From Haematospirillum sp. H1815 (GTDB lineage: Bacteria; Pseudomonadota; Alphaproteobacteria; Rhodospirillales; Rhodospirillaceae), in contig NZ_JAAVTA010000013.1 of the NCBI RefSeq assembly GCF_012102705.1, positions 1-38,882 of the forward strand: a DNA stretch of 38,882 nucleotides, given 5' to 3'. This document shows positions 18,854 to 27,977 of the stretch, one piece after another. The translations under genes and the position numbers were made by a program. The notes below the pieces were generated by a model. That model did not search any database. It was not told the DNA's origin and saw only the letters and a program-made list of their open reading frames with translations. Numbering within the stretch: position 1 is the stretch's first letter; every line of letters begins with the position of its first letter.

Positions 18854-18882
18854 TTGACAAGAGACAAAACCAGATGTATTTA
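18854..18882 (+). promoter_or_regulatory. Candidate promoter of carAB
   Basis: TTGACA (18854-18859), exactly 17 bases, then TATTTA (18877-18882) is the best promoter match in the window. Transcription would begin near 18889, giving an unusually long leader of about 190 bases to carA. Apart from this, the facing yqeY promoter and the small elements at 19038-19083, I see no gene in the 383-base gap 18697-19079. Confidence 0.6.
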
Positions 18883-19037
18883 CTTTTCCGTTTGCCTGCA
18901 ACTGGCAGAGCGTTCCTGCACTCGGTATCCGTTGGCGCTTGCCTCGACCTTCTTTCGTGAAGATGAAGGTGGGATTTTTGCGCGCATGATCATGCAGAAG
19001 CGGTCAGCCATACGCCGGCATGCCTTGTATGTTCCAA

Positions 19038-19083
19038 AGGAGACGATCACTCCTGCGGCGCTATGAACCAGGGGATCCTATGA
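19038..19083 (+). promoter_or_regulatory. carA leader: ribosome-site hairpin and 6-codon ORF coupled to carA
   Basis: AGGAG (19038-19042), part of a full AAAGGAG ribosome site, can pair with CTCCT (19050-19054). Nine bases later ATG at 19063 opens a 6-codon frame (MNQGIL) whose TGA (19081-19083) overlaps the carA ATG as ATGA. The carA start also has its own AGGGGAT site. Coupled or attenuated initiation of carA is an inference. Confidence 0.3.
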
Positions 19084-20267
19084 CAGACCAAACAGAATGC
19101 ACAGCTGGTTTATGCCCTGACGGGGCAACCGGCGTACTGGTCCTTGCCGACGGAACGGTATGGTGGGGGCATGGTCTCGGACGTGAAGGAAGCACAACGG
19201 GAGAAGTTGTTTTCTGTACCGGAATGACCGGTTACCAGGAAACCCTGACAGACCCCTCCTTTGCCGGGCAGATTATAACTTTTACATTTCCGCATATCGG
19301 CAATACAGGCACCAACCCGGACGATCACGAAGCGGAACACCCGTTTGCCCGTGGCTGTATCCTGCGCGCACCCGTTGGCATCGACTCCAGCTGGCGTGCA
19401 ACGGCCAATCTGCCTGAATGGATGCGCCGGAACAACGTGGTATGTGTCACCGGTATCGACACACGCGCACTGACCATACGACTGCGCGACCACGGCACAC
19501 TGGCTGGCGTTGTTGCCCATGCTCCGAACGGTATCTTCAACCTTGAGCATCTCCTGCACCAGGCACGGATGCATCCCTCACCAGACGGGCTGGACTTGGC
19601 TACACGCGTATCATGCCAGCAAGCATGGGAATGGCCGGATACACAATCCGGGGCTCGACCATGGCATGTTGTCGCCGTCGACTTCGGGATAAAGCACAAC
19701 ATCCTGCGGTGCCTGGCTGCCGAGGGCTGCCGGATCACTATCGTACCGACCCACACGACGGCCAGGGAGATTCTGGACCTTGCCCCTGATGGCGTGTTCC
19801 TGTCGAATGGACCGGGTGACCCTGCGGCCACCAGCCACTCTATGATCCCCGAAGTGAAAAGGATCCTGTCCACCGGGCTTCCTGTCTTTGGCATTTGCTT
19901 GGGTCATCAGATCCTTGCCTTGGCCTTGGGGGCAAAGACTTCGCGCATGATGCGGGGACACCGGGGATCGAACCAGCCAGTCAAGTGTCTGGCGACGGGG
20001 CGCATCGCGATCACCAGCCAGAACCACGGCTTTGCCATCGACCCTGCCAGCCTTCCCAATGACGTTATTGTCACACACACATCTCTCTTCGATGGCTCGA
20101 TCGAGGGGATTGCACTACAGGGCCGTCCTGTTTTTTCCGTGCAATATCACCCGGAATCCAGCCCGGGTCCCAAGGATTCCCGTTCCTTGTTCCGTGATTT
20201 TGTTGGCCTGATGCAACAGTATCGGCATTCCAGCGCACCCCGACGATACGCAACTGCCCTCCCCTGA
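19080..20267 (+). CDS. carA: Carbamoyl phosphate synthase small (glutaminase) subunit CarA
   Basis: CarA hydrolyses glutamine and channels ammonia to CarB for carbamoyl phosphate synthesis, feeding arginine and pyrimidine pathways. The 395-residue protein has the N-terminal CPSase domain (VLADGTVWWGHG, VVFCTGMTGYQETLTDPS) and a C-terminal class I amidotransferase with the triad C273 (FGICLGHQ), H357 and E359 (QYHPES). The ATG at 19080 was chosen for its ribosome site and family-like N-terminus; the frame stays open upstream to 19020. carB follows after 74 bases on the same strand. Confidence 0.97.
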   Translation: MTDQTECTAGLCPDGATGVLVLADGTVWWGHGLGREGSTTGEVVFCTGMTGYQETLTDPSFAGQIITFTFPHIGNTGTNPDDHEAEHPFARGCILRAPVGIDSSWRATANLPEWMRRNNVVCVTGIDTRALTIRLRDHGTLAGVVAHAPNGIFNLEHLLHQARMHPSPDGLDLATRVSCQQAWEWPDTQSGARPWHVVAVDFGIKHNILRCLAAEGCRITIVPTHTTAREILDLAPDGVFLSNGPGDPAATSHSMIPEVKRILSTGLPVFGICLGHQILALALGAKTSRMMRGHRGSNQPVKCLATGRIAITSQNHGFAIDPASLPNDVIVTHTSLFDGSIEGIALQGRPVFSVQYHPESSPGPKDSRSLFRDFVGLMQQYRHSSAPRRYATALP

Positions 20268-20341
20268 GCGGCTGCACAGCCACCTGATCCTACCCAGTCC
20301 AGATTGATTGTCCCGTGCCCTGTCGGAAGGAACCCCTAGGC

Positions 20342-23300
20342 ATGCCCAAACGCACAGACATCCACTCCATTCTGATTATCGGTGCAGGCCCCATTGTTAT
20401 CGGACAAGCCTGTGAGTTTGACTATTCGGGCGCCCAGGCCTGCAAGGCCCTGCGTGAGGAAGGGTACCGGGTCATCTTGGTCAACTCCAACCCGGCCACT
20501 ATCATGACAGACCCCGACATGGCCGATGCCACCTATATCGAACCGATCACTCCCGCTGTTGTGGCGCAGATTATTGACCGGGAAAAACCGGATGCCCTGC
20601 TGCCAACCATGGGGGGACAAACAGCCTTGAACTGCGCGCTTGCCCTAGCCGATGACGGGACCTTGGAACGCCATGGCGTCATCATGATCGGGGCCTGCCG
20701 CGAAGCCATCCGCAAGGCAGAAGATCGGCAGCTGTTCCGTGATGCCATGGACCGCATCGGCCTTGAAAGCCCGCGCTCGCGGATGGTGCGCAGCCTGGAT
20801 GATGCCCATAAGGCCCTTGCCTTCGTAGGGCTTCCAGCCATCGTTCGACCCTCTTTCACACTGGGTGGGCAAGGCGGTGGAATAGCAACAACCAAGGAAG
20901 AATTCGGTCATATCTGCACACAGGGCCTGGCCGCCTCCCCTGTCCACGAAATTCTGGTCGAGGAATCTGTTCTGGGGTGGAAAGAATATGAAATGGAGGT
21001 GGTACGTGATCGGGCAGACAACGGGATTATCGTCTGCTCTATCGAAAACATTGACCCCATGGGCATCCACACCGGGGACTCTGTGACGGTTGCACCGGCG
21101 CTGACACTGACAGACAAAGAGTACCAGACCATGCGGGATGCATCCTTGGCGGTCCTGAGGGAAATCGGGGTAGAGACAGGTGGGTCCAATGTCCAGTTTG
21201 CGGTCAACCCGGACGACGGCCGTCTGGTGGTCATTGAAATGAACCCCCGGGTCTCGCGCTCGTCTGCCCTTGCATCAAAAGCAACGGGCTTCCCGATCGC
21301 ACGCATCGCCGCCAAGCTGGCTGTAGGCTACACGCTGGATGAACTGGACAACGCGATAACCGCAGGGCAAACGCCAGCGAGCTTTGAGCCTGTCATTGAC
21401 TATATCGTCACCAAAATTCCTCGGTTTACCTTCGAAAAGTTCCCCGATACCGATGCCCGTCTGGGCACCTCTATGAAGTCGGTCGGCGAGGTCATGGCCA
21501 TCGGGCGTACCTTCACTGAATCACTCCAGAAAGCCCTGCAATCCCTGGATACAGGACTAACCGGGCTGGACGAGATCGACATAACAGTGAATTCTGACGA
21601 GACCCGACATGACGCCATGGTACGGGTTCTGAGAACAACAAGCCCAAACCGGATCCGTTTTGTGGCACAGGCTTTCCGCGAAGGCATGTCCATGGAAACC
21701 GTGCATGAAGCCTGCCGCATTGATCGCTGGTTTCTGGATCAGATTGCTCACCTGGTTCACATTGAAGCCCGTATCCGCCAACAGGGAATTCCTGCGGACC
21801 GATATGGGTTTCTTGCCCTGAAAAAAATGGGCTTTTCTGATGCAAGGCTGGCCTGCCTGAATGGACAAAAAGAAGAAGAGGTAACCGCTTTACGCCATAC
21901 CTTGGGCCTTCACCCGGTCTACAAGCGCATAGACAGCTGTGCAGCGGAATTTTCATCGCCAACGGCGTACATGTACGCATGCTACGAAGGCGATGGTGTA
22001 AGTACCACAGACTGCGAAGCAAAACCATCAACACGTGAGAAGATCATCATCCTGGGCGGGGGACCAAACCGTATCGGGCAAGGCATAGAATTTGATTGCT
22101 GCTGCGTGGACGCAGCCTTCAGCCTGTCCGGGGCCGGCTATGAAACCATTATGGTCAATTGTAATCCTGAAACGGTCTCAACCGATCCAGACACGTCAGA
22201 TCGCCTGTACTTTGAACCTCTGACCGCCGAAGCTGTCATTGAGTTGATCCGGGTTGAACAACGCAGGGGCCACGTCAAAGGGGTTATCGTGCAATTCGGC
22301 GGACAAACCCCGCTAAAACTGGCCGGTGCCTTGCAACAGGCCAATATTCCTGTTCTGGGTACGTCTCCCACTGCAATAGACCGGGCTGAAGACCGCCAAC
22401 AATTCCAATCTGTGCTGCAAAAATTGGGGCTCCGCCAGCCACCCAACGCAATAGCACGAACCCCGGACGAGGTTCTGGAGCAGGCAATGATCCTTGGGTA
22501 TCCCTTGGTCGTACGCCCATCCTTTGTACTGGGAGGACGGGCCATGGAAATTGTCCATGGCGAAGCCTCACTCCACGCATGGCTGGCCAAAGTCTGTGCT
22601 GGGCAGAGCGAAGGACAGAGCGCCATTACCATTTCTTCCGACATGCCGATCCTGCTGGACCAGTATTTACGCGGCGCAACCGAGGTGGATGTTGATGCCA
22701 TACGGGACTCAAGCGGAGCCGTGTTTATCGCCGGTATCATGGAGCATATTGAAGAAGCGGGCATTCATTCCGGAGACTCCGCCTGCTCCCTGCCGCCACA
22801 TTCCCTTCAGGCACCCCTGATACGGGAGCTGGAACGACAAACCATCCTTCTTGCTACCGAACTTGACGTACAAGGGCTTATAAACATTCAATTTGCCATT
22901 CAGGAAACAGACGTCTACGTCCTGGAAGCAAACCCGCGCGCAAGCCGTACGGTACCCTTTGTATCCAAGGCCACCGGCAATCCGGTCGCCTGCATAGCGG
23001 CCCGGGTTATGGCCGGTGAAAACCTGGCTGCCTTCAAGCTGCGCACCACAACTCCGGACCACGTCGCAGTCAAGGAATCCGTGTTCCCATTCGCCCGTTT
23101 CCCAGGCACCGACATACTGCTGGGGCCGGAAATGAAATCAACAGGCGAAGTCATGGGCATAGCCAGAAGCTTCGGGCATGCCTTCGCCAAAAGCCAGATG
23201 GCAGCCGGGCTCCCACTCCCCCTGCAGGGAACCATATTCTTGTCTGTGCGCGACTCGGATAAAACTGAAGCCCTTGATATTGCAAAATCTTTTTTTGCCA

Positions 23301-23653
23301 TGGGATTTGATATCCTGGCAACAGGCGGAACAGCCACTTTCCTGAGAAATGGAGGCGTTCCCGCAACTGCCATCAACAAAGTAAGGGAAGGCCAGCCTCA
23401 CTGCGTAGACGCCATATTGTGCGGTACCGTTGATATGGTTATCAATACGGCTGAAGGCATGAACAGCATACGCGACAGCCTGGATATCCGCAGCGCAGCT
23501 TTAACGAAATCAGTGACCCACTACACAACCATGGCAGGAGCAAGGGCCGCAGCGCAGGCCATAAGAAGCCTACAGGACAAGGAACCGGAGATAACCCCCT
23601 TGCAACACTATTCTGTTCCGGAAGTACAAAACAGGGTATACTCCCCCGCCTGA
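20342..23653 (+). CDS. carB: Carbamoyl phosphate synthase large subunit CarB
   Basis: CarB makes carbamoyl phosphate from bicarbonate, ammonia and two ATP. The 1103 residues contain two homologous ATP-grasp halves: the first opens [22 protein letters not shown] with [12 protein letters not shown], and the second opens near 575 with [20 protein letters not shown] and [12 protein letters not shown]. Each half has its ATP-grasp FTLGGQGGG or FVLGGRAME loop and a [17 protein letters not shown] or [17 protein letters not shown] motif. The C-terminal methylglyoxal-synthase-like domain (about 960-1080, [12 protein letters not shown]) is the allosteric site in this family. The ATG at 20342 is preferred over the upstream GTG at 20315. 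A terminator-like hairpin follows. Confidence 0.98.
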   Translation: MPKRTDIHSILIIGAGPIVIGQACEFDYSGAQACKALREEGYRVILVNSNPATIMTDPDMADATYIEPITPAVVAQIIDREKPDALLPTMGGQTALNCALALADDGTLERHGVIMIGACREAIRKAEDRQLFRDAMDRIGLESPRSRMVRSLDDAHKALAFVGLPAIVRPSFTLGGQGGGIATTKEEFGHICTQGLAASPVHEILVEESVLGWKEYEMEVVRDRADNGIIVCSIENIDPMGIHTGDSVTVAPALTLTDKEYQTMRDASLAVLREIGVETGGSNVQFAVNPDDGRLVVIEMNPRVSRSSALASKATGFPIARIAAKLAVGYTLDELDNAITAGQTPASFEPVIDYIVTKIPRFTFEKFPDTDARLGTSMKSVGEVMAIGRTFTESLQKALQSLDTGLTGLDEIDITVNSDETRHDAMVRVLRTTSPNRIRFVAQAFREGMSMETVHEACRIDRWFLDQIAHLVHIEARIRQQGIPADRYGFLALKKMGFSDARLACLNGQKEEEVTALRHTLGLHPVYKRIDSCAAEFSSPTAYMYACYEGDGVSTTDCEAKPSTREKIIILGGGPNRIGQGIEFDCCCVDAAFSLSGAGYETIMVNCNPETVSTDPDTSDRLYFEPLTAEAVIELIRVEQRRGHVKGVIVQFGGQTPLKLAGALQQANIPVLGTSPTAIDRAEDRQQFQSVLQKLGLRQPPNAIARTPDEVLEQAMILGYPLVVRPSFVLGGRAMEIVHGEASLHAWLAKVCAGQSEGQSAITISSDMPILLDQYLRGATEVDVDAIRDSSGAVFIAGIMEHIEEAGIHSGDSACSLPPHSLQAPLIRELERQTILLATELDVQGLINIQFAIQETDVYVLEANPRASRTVPFVSKATGNPVACIAARVMAGENLAAFKLRTTTPDHVAVKESVFPFARFPGTDILLGPEMKSTGEVMGIARSFGHAFAKSQMAAGLPLPLQGTIFLSVRDSDKTEALDIAKSFFAMGFDILATGGTATFLRNGGVPATAINKVREGQPHCVDAILCGTVDMVINTAEGMNSIRDSLDIRSAALTKSVTHYTTMAGARAAAQAIRSLQDKEPEITPLQHYSVPEVQNRVYSPA

Positions 23654-23666
23654 TCCGATTCGATGC

Positions 23667-23693
23667 CCCGGGGCTACGCTGCGCAGCCCCGGG
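23667..23693 (+). terminator. Hairpin between carB and greA
   Basis: CCCGGGGCT (23667-23675) pairs perfectly with AGCCCCGGG (23685-23693) around a 9-base loop, 14 bases after the carB stop. The following TCGTTTCTT is only moderately T-rich, so termination may be partial, allowing read-through to greA. Confidence 0.6.
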
Positions 23694-23763
23694 TCGTTTC
23701 TTGGTGTTGCGCGCAGCCGGTCGCCTTCGCGACAAACAAGCAAGTGTAAGGACGTACCCGGAT

Positions 23764-24237
23764 ATGGAAAAGATCCCCATGACCGCACAGGGCATGAAAG
23801 CCCTGGAAGATGAGCTGCGTATGCTGAAAAGCCAAGAACGCCCCGCGGTCATCAAAGCTATTGCCGAGGCCCGTGAACACGGCGATCTGTCAGAGAATGC
23901 CGAATACCACGCTGCACGGGAACGCCAGAGCTTTATTGAAGGGCGCATTGCGGAATTAGAGGACGTTCTGTCCCGCGCTGACGTTATTGATGTCAGCAAG
24001 CTCTCTGGGTCAACTATCCGGTTCGGGGCGACGGTTACGCTGGCTGATGAAGATACAGACGGCGAAGTAACCTATCAAATTGTTGGTCCCCACGAAGCAG
24101 ATTTGGAGAAAGGGCGGATTTCAATAGCCTCCCCCTTGGCCCGGGCCCTGATTGGCAAGGTCATGGGTGACACGGCTGAAGTATCTGCACCGGGCGGATT
24201 CCGCTCCTATGAAGTTGTGAACGTTCGCTTTTCCTGA
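23764..24237 (+). CDS. greA: Transcription elongation factor GreA
   Basis: GreA stimulates RNA cleavage by backtracked RNA polymerase. The 157-residue protein (normal length) has the N-terminal coiled coil entering the polymerase channel, with the conserved acidic tip in [18 protein letters not shown], and a C-terminal FKBP-like domain ([17 protein letters not shown]). The ATG at 23764 gives the family N-terminus [10 protein letters not shown]; an AAGGA lies about 12 bases upstream. The frame extends upstream to 23701 without family-like residues. It follows carB by 110 bases; carAB-greA on one strand is a common alphaproteobacterial order. Confidence 0.97.
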   Translation: MEKIPMTAQGMKALEDELRMLKSQERPAVIKAIAEAREHGDLSENAEYHAARERQSFIEGRIAELEDVLSRADVIDVSKLSGSTIRFGATVTLADEDTDGEVTYQIVGPHEADLEKGRISIASPLARALIGKVMGDTAEVSAPGGFRSYEVVNVRFS

Positions 24238-24548
24238 AAAATTCCAAGAGTCCGGGTAATCCAACACGGGATTGCCCGGATCATGGTGAAGCCTGAAATG
24301 CAGAAACATACGAAGGCGCTGTGACTACGCGCCTCTACCTCCTGCCGTCCCTAACATCCCGCCATAAATCGTCCTGCTGACAACAATGGATTGACTCAGA
24401 CCAGAGAACAACAGTGTCTGAGAAGACTCATCTTGCGCTCCCGAACTGCGTAATCTGGCCGATACAGTTAGAATTGGCAGCCTTTACCTAAGGCAGAATC
24501 AAGCCGGCCATGGCTCTTACATCCATAACAACAGACTGAAACCCAATA
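24238..24548. other. 311-bp gap between greA and kup
   Basis: No gene is supported here. It holds a 12-bp hairpin just after greA (TCCGGG-T-AATCC at 24251-24262 with GGATT-G-CCCGGA at 24269-24280, one wobble pair, no T-run), likely the greA 3' end. A 6-bp hairpin AGGCGC/GCGCCT lies at 24314-24334, a 7-bp inverted repeat CTCAGAC/GTCTGAG at 24395-24422, and GCCTT/AAGGC at 24480-24494. A kup promoter should lie here, but I found no convincing -35/-10 pair. Confidence 0.5.
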
Positions 24549-26423
24549 ATGTCACATCAGAACAAACCTCTGCTGCCCCTTATTATTGGTGCCATAGGCG
24601 TTGTCTTCGGTGACATTGGTACAAGTCCTCTTTACGCGTTCAAGGAATCCCTGTCCCCCGAACATGGGGTTACTGTGGACTACATTCATATACTTGGCGT
24701 TCTGTCACTCATATTCTGGACCATCTTGGTTGTTGTGTCCGTCAAGTACGTCATTTACGTCATGAGCACTGACAACCGTGGAGAAGGCGGCAGCTTGGCG
24801 CTTCTGGCACGCCTGCATAATGTCCTGGATCAGGATGGGCGCACCTTCTCGGCCGTAACGGGATTGGGAATTCTGGCGGCCGCCCTGTTTTATGGCGACA
24901 GTATTATCACGCCCGCTGTTTCGGTCCTGTCCGCTGTCGAAGGGTTACATATCGCAGCACCAGCACTGAGTGAATTTGTCATACCCATCACCGTCAGCAT
25001 CCTTTTGTGCCTGTTCCTGATCCAGCGGTTTGGCACGGCAATGGTTGGCAAGATCTTCGGTCCCGTGTGCCTGATATGGTTCCTGGTTATCGGCTTTCTG
25101 GGCCTACGGAGCATCATCGGCACACCGTCCATTCTGGCCGCCCTAAGCCCTCACTACGGATGGTTTTTCATTTTTACGGAACCGGGAATTTCTGTTTCCG
25201 TTCTTGGGGCTGTTGTTCTGTCTGTTACGGGGGCCGAGGCCCTGTATGCCGATATGGGCCACTTTGGCCGCAAGGCCATACGAACAGGCTGGTATACCCT
25301 TGTCATGCCGTGCCTGCTTTTGAACTACTTTGGTCAGGGTGCCCTTCTGCTGCGTTCCCCCGAAGCGGCGGAAAATCCATTCTTCCTCCTGGCACCACAG
25401 TCGATGATACTTCCCTTGGTGATTCTGGCAACGCTGGCCACCATTATTGCATCACAGGCTGTTATATCAGGCGCATTTTCCCTGACCCGGCAAGCAATCC
25501 AACTTGGGTACTTGCCGAGAATGACCATCATTCATACGTCCGGTCAGGAAATGGGTCAGATCTACATGCCAACAGTGAACACATGCCTTATGGTTTCATG
25601 CATTGCTCTTGTTCTCAGTTTCAAAACATCAAGCAATCTTGCAGCAGCCTATGGGGTAGCTGTAACCGGGAATATGGTTATCACTGCCCTGATGATGGCT
25701 TTGGCCATGAAAATTCTGTGGGGTTGGAGCCGAAACAAGATTTTCGTGATTTGCGGCATTTTCTTGGGCACAGACCTGATGTTTTTCCTGAGCTGTGCCA
25801 TCAAGATCCCGGATGGAGGCTGGGTGCCTGTAACCGTGGCGGCAATTATTGTTGTCATTTTGATGACCTGGAAAGCAGGACGAGCGCTTCTTTTACAACA
25901 GTTGCAAAATGTGTCCCGGCCGGAGTCCGAATTCAATGAACTGACAGGAAATAATGTCGCGAAAGTCCCGGGGACAGCCGTTTTCCTCACCAGCATCCGC
26001 TCTGGCTTACCTCCCGCCTTGCTACACAATCTGCGCCATAACAAGGTCGTACACGAACGCGTTATCCTGCTCAGCGCCGTTACAGCGGAAACCCCCCTTG
26101 TTTCTGATGACAACCGGCTTGAATCCAAGGAGATTGCCCCGGGACTACAACGCATTATCCTGCACTATGGATTTATGGAAACGCCAAACATACCAAGAAC
26201 ATTGGCGCACATTTCATCAGAAAAACTGGGATTCTTCTACGAACCTCAGGGGATTTCGTGGTTCCTGTCACGCGAAACGGTCATTGAAAGTAAAAATCCC
26301 GGTATGGCACCGTGGCGTATTGCCTTGTTTATCGCCATGGCAAGAAGCGCCACAGACACCATGCGGTACTTCCGCTTACCCCCCAACCGACTGATCGAGC
26401 TTGGCACCCAAGTAGAGATCTGA
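24549..26423 (+). CDS. kup: Low-affinity potassium uptake protein Kup
   Basis: Kup is an inner-membrane K+/H+ symporter. The 624-residue protein begins with a short cytoplasmic tail and then the signature GVVFGDIGTSPLYAFKE at about 17-33, followed by around 12 hydrophobic segments to about residue 440 and a soluble C-terminal domain. RGEGGSLALLA and FYGDSIITPAVSVLSA are further family signatures, and length is normal (about 620-630). The ribosome site before the ATG is weak. The last 48 bases overlap the 3' end of the opposite-strand Lrp gene, with no room for a terminator outside coding sequence. Confidence 0.96.
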   Translation: MSHQNKPLLPLIIGAIGVVFGDIGTSPLYAFKESLSPEHGVTVDYIHILGVLSLIFWTILVVVSVKYVIYVMSTDNRGEGGSLALLARLHNVLDQDGRTFSAVTGLGILAAALFYGDSIITPAVSVLSAVEGLHIAAPALSEFVIPITVSILLCLFLIQRFGTAMVGKIFGPVCLIWFLVIGFLGLRSIIGTPSILAALSPHYGWFFIFTEPGISVSVLGAVVLSVTGAEALYADMGHFGRKAIRTGWYTLVMPCLLLNYFGQGALLLRSPEAAENPFFLLAPQSMILPLVILATLATIIASQAVISGAFSLTRQAIQLGYLPRMTIIHTSGQEMGQIYMPTVNTCLMVSCIALVLSFKTSSNLAAAYGVAVTGNMVITALMMALAMKILWGWSRNKIFVICGIFLGTDLMFFLSCAIKIPDGGWVPVTVAAIIVVILMTWKAGRALLLQQLQNVSRPESEFNELTGNNVAKVPGTAVFLTSIRSGLPPALLHNLRHNKVVHERVILLSAVTAETPLVSDDNRLESKEIAPGLQRIILHYGFMETPNIPRTLAHISSEKLGFFYEPQGISWFLSRETVIESKNPGMAPWRIALFIAMARSATDTMRYFRLPPNRLIELGTQVEI

Positions 26424-26915
26424 ACGCGGCTTGCGGTCGCTATCAATCTCGATCGGCACACCAGGTCTGTACTTGCCTGTACGAATCGCGAGAGCACTTT
26501 TGACATGCGTCACGTGGGGCGCAACGGTCAGCTGTGTCGTCAGGAAACGCTGATAATCGTCCCAGTCCTGGGCAACAATTTTGAGGATAAAGTCCGTCTC
26601 GCCGGCGAGCATATGGCATTCCCGCACATTATCCCAACCGGCAACCAGATCCTCGAAAGCACGCAGGTCGGCCTCAGCCTGGCTGTCCAGACCGACATGC
26701 GCAAAAGCTGTTACATTATATCCAAGCACCTTGGGATCTACTTCTGCATGATAACCGTGTATACAACCGGATTCCTCCAAGGCACGTACACGCCGCAAGC
26801 ACGGCGGGGCGGAAATCCCGGCCCTGTTAGCCAACTCGACATTCGTCATACGACCATTCTCCTGAAGGTCATGAAGAATGTGCCTGTCTGTCCGATCCAG
26901 CTTTACACGCTGCAT
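26376..26915 (-). CDS. Lrp/AsnC family transcriptional regulator
   Basis: This 179-residue regulator has the N-terminal winged helix-turn-helix of the family (LDRTDRHILHDLQENGRMTNVELANRAGIS, then CLRRVRALEESGCI) and the C-terminal RAM effector domain (HMLAGETDFILKIVAQD, with the TQLTVAPHVTHVKS end). A tail of about 25 polar residues beyond the RAM domain is longer than usual. A GAGGAAG ribosome site precedes the ATG. Lrp-like proteins sense amino acids or related ligands; the target is unknown. It is divergent from the peroxiredoxin gene and overlaps the end of kup by 48 bases. Confidence 0.93.
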   Translation of the reverse strand: MQRVKLDRTDRHILHDLQENGRMTNVELANRAGISAPPCLRRVRALEESGCIHGYHAEVDPKVLGYNVTAFAHVGLDSQAEADLRAFEDLVAGWDNVRECHMLAGETDFILKIVAQDWDDYQRFLTTQLTVAPHVTHVKSALAIRTGKYRPGVPIEIDSDRKPRSDLYLGAKLDQSVGG

Positions 26916-26939
26916 CTGTAGCTTCCTCTCAAAGCGTCA

Positions 26940-26999
26940 GGGACAAACCAACTGTCCCAATACGCAAGGAAATTACCGTAAAGAGCACCGAACTCTCAA
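26940..26999 (-). promoter_or_regulatory. Candidate promoter and operator of the Lrp/AsnC gene
   Basis: On the minus strand TTGAGA (26999-26994), 18 bases and TAATTT (26975-26970) form a possible promoter starting near 26963. Just downstream, GGGACA (26940-26945) and TGTCCC (26953-26958) form a 6-bp inverted repeat with 7-base spacer, well placed for autorepression. Both are by eye. Confidence 0.3.
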
Positions 27000-27106
27000 G
27001 ATCAATACGAAGATACTAAAAGAAGAATCACATCCATAGGCGTTACCATGAATTGATATCCCCCATAAGGTGTATGCCCTGCGTCATTTTTAGATCGATT
27101 CCAGAC

Positions 27107-27135
27107 TTGCGAAAAAGCATACACTCCCCTATGGT
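27107..27135 (+). promoter_or_regulatory. Candidate promoter of the peroxiredoxin gene
   Basis: TTGCGA (27107-27112), 17 bases and TATGGT (27130-27135) form a plausible pair, about 60 bases before the start codon. An 8-base inverted repeat, GTGTATGC (27070-27077) and GCATACAC (27117-27124), has one arm inside the spacer and could bind a regulator. I could not match an OxyR site. Confidence 0.33.
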
Positions 27136-27196
27136 TATGAGCTTCAGGGACTAAACTCCTCACTCACCAGAACACCACCCAGCCGGAGATTGTTTC

Positions 27197-27820
27197 ATGA
27201 CTGATTTTGCACACGTTGGAACCCTTGTTGGCAAGCCTGTCCCGGATTTCACCGCTCAGGCCGTTATGCCAGACAATAGCATCAATGCTCAGTTCAACTT
27301 GAAAAGCTATCTGCACGGATCCTATGGCTGGGTATTCTTCTACCCTCTGGATTTCACTTTTGTTTGTCCTTCAGAAATTATTGCGCACGACCACCGTCTT
27401 CAGCAGTTCACAGCTGCCAATACAAAGGTCATAGGCATTTCTGTTGACAGCCAGTTTTCTCATCTGGCCTGGAAAAACACACCGCAAAACGAAGGCGGAC
27501 TTGGGAATGTACAGTTCCCCTTGGTTGCCGACCTCAAGAAGAACATCGCCCGTTCATTCGGCGTCTTGATCGAAGATGCTGGCGTTGCCCTGCGCGGGTC
27601 TTTCCTGATCGACAAAGCGGGTATGGTCCGGCATGCCACAATCAACGACCTGCCCTTGGGCCGTAACGTTGATGAAGCACTGCGGATGATTGATGCCCTG
27701 CAGTTCCATGAAGAGCATGGGGAAGTATGCCCCGCCGGCTGGACAAAAGGCAAAAAAGGTATGGAAGCAAGCCCCAAGGGCGTTGCCAGCTTCCTGAAAG
27801 AAAACGCTGAGGCCCTGTAA
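27197..27820 (+). CDS. Typical 2-Cys peroxiredoxin (AhpC/Prx1 group)
   Basis: This cytoplasmic enzyme reduces hydrogen peroxide and organic peroxides with thioredoxin or AhpF as electron donor. The 207-residue protein has the peroxidatic cysteine C57 (FYPLDFTFVCPSE) and the resolving cysteine C178 (HGEVCPAGW). It carries the GGLG element (EGGLGNVQFPLVAD) of over-oxidation-sensitive peroxiredoxins, but the partner YF motif is not evident in its C-terminus FLKENAEAL. GGAG precedes the ATG. No ahpF is adjacent; trxB follows on the same strand after a terminator, suggesting reduction through thioredoxin. Confidence 0.95.
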   Translation: MTDFAHVGTLVGKPVPDFTAQAVMPDNSINAQFNLKSYLHGSYGWVFFYPLDFTFVCPSEIIAHDHRLQQFTAANTKVIGISVDSQFSHLAWKNTPQNEGGLGNVQFPLVADLKKNIARSFGVLIEDAGVALRGSFLIDKAGMVRHATINDLPLGRNVDEALRMIDALQFHEEHGEVCPAGWTKGKKGMEASPKGVASFLKENAEAL

Positions 27821-27846
27821 TACGGTCATCCGGCATCACCCTGAAG

Positions 27847-27880
27847 ACGGGGTCCCGACGCTCTATCGGGGCCCCGTTTT
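27847..27880 (+). terminator. Intrinsic terminator after peroxiredoxin gene
   Basis: ACGGGG-T-CCCG (27847-27857) pairs with CGGG-G-CCCCGT (27867-27877), with one T-G pair and a 9-base loop, followed by TTTT. It lies 26 bases after the stop codon. Confidence 0.85.
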
Positions 27881-27977
27881 GGCACACCGGGAAACAGACG
27901 CCCCCTCCCCCTGACCAAGGCTGTTGCAGCCCCCTTGCGCATTGAAAACACACCACTGCCCGGAGGTTTTTCTACAT

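Noticed and set aside
18874-18960. 28-codon ORF (MYLLFRLPATG...) as a carA leader peptide
   Set aside because: Its ATG lies upstream of the predicted -10 box, so a transcript from the carAB promoter would not contain it. It also shows no run of Arg codons or pyrimidine-type attenuator.
25007-25939. 310-residue plus-strand open frame
   Set aside because: Out-of-frame shadow of kup; rich in Cys, His and Pro, without domain similarity.
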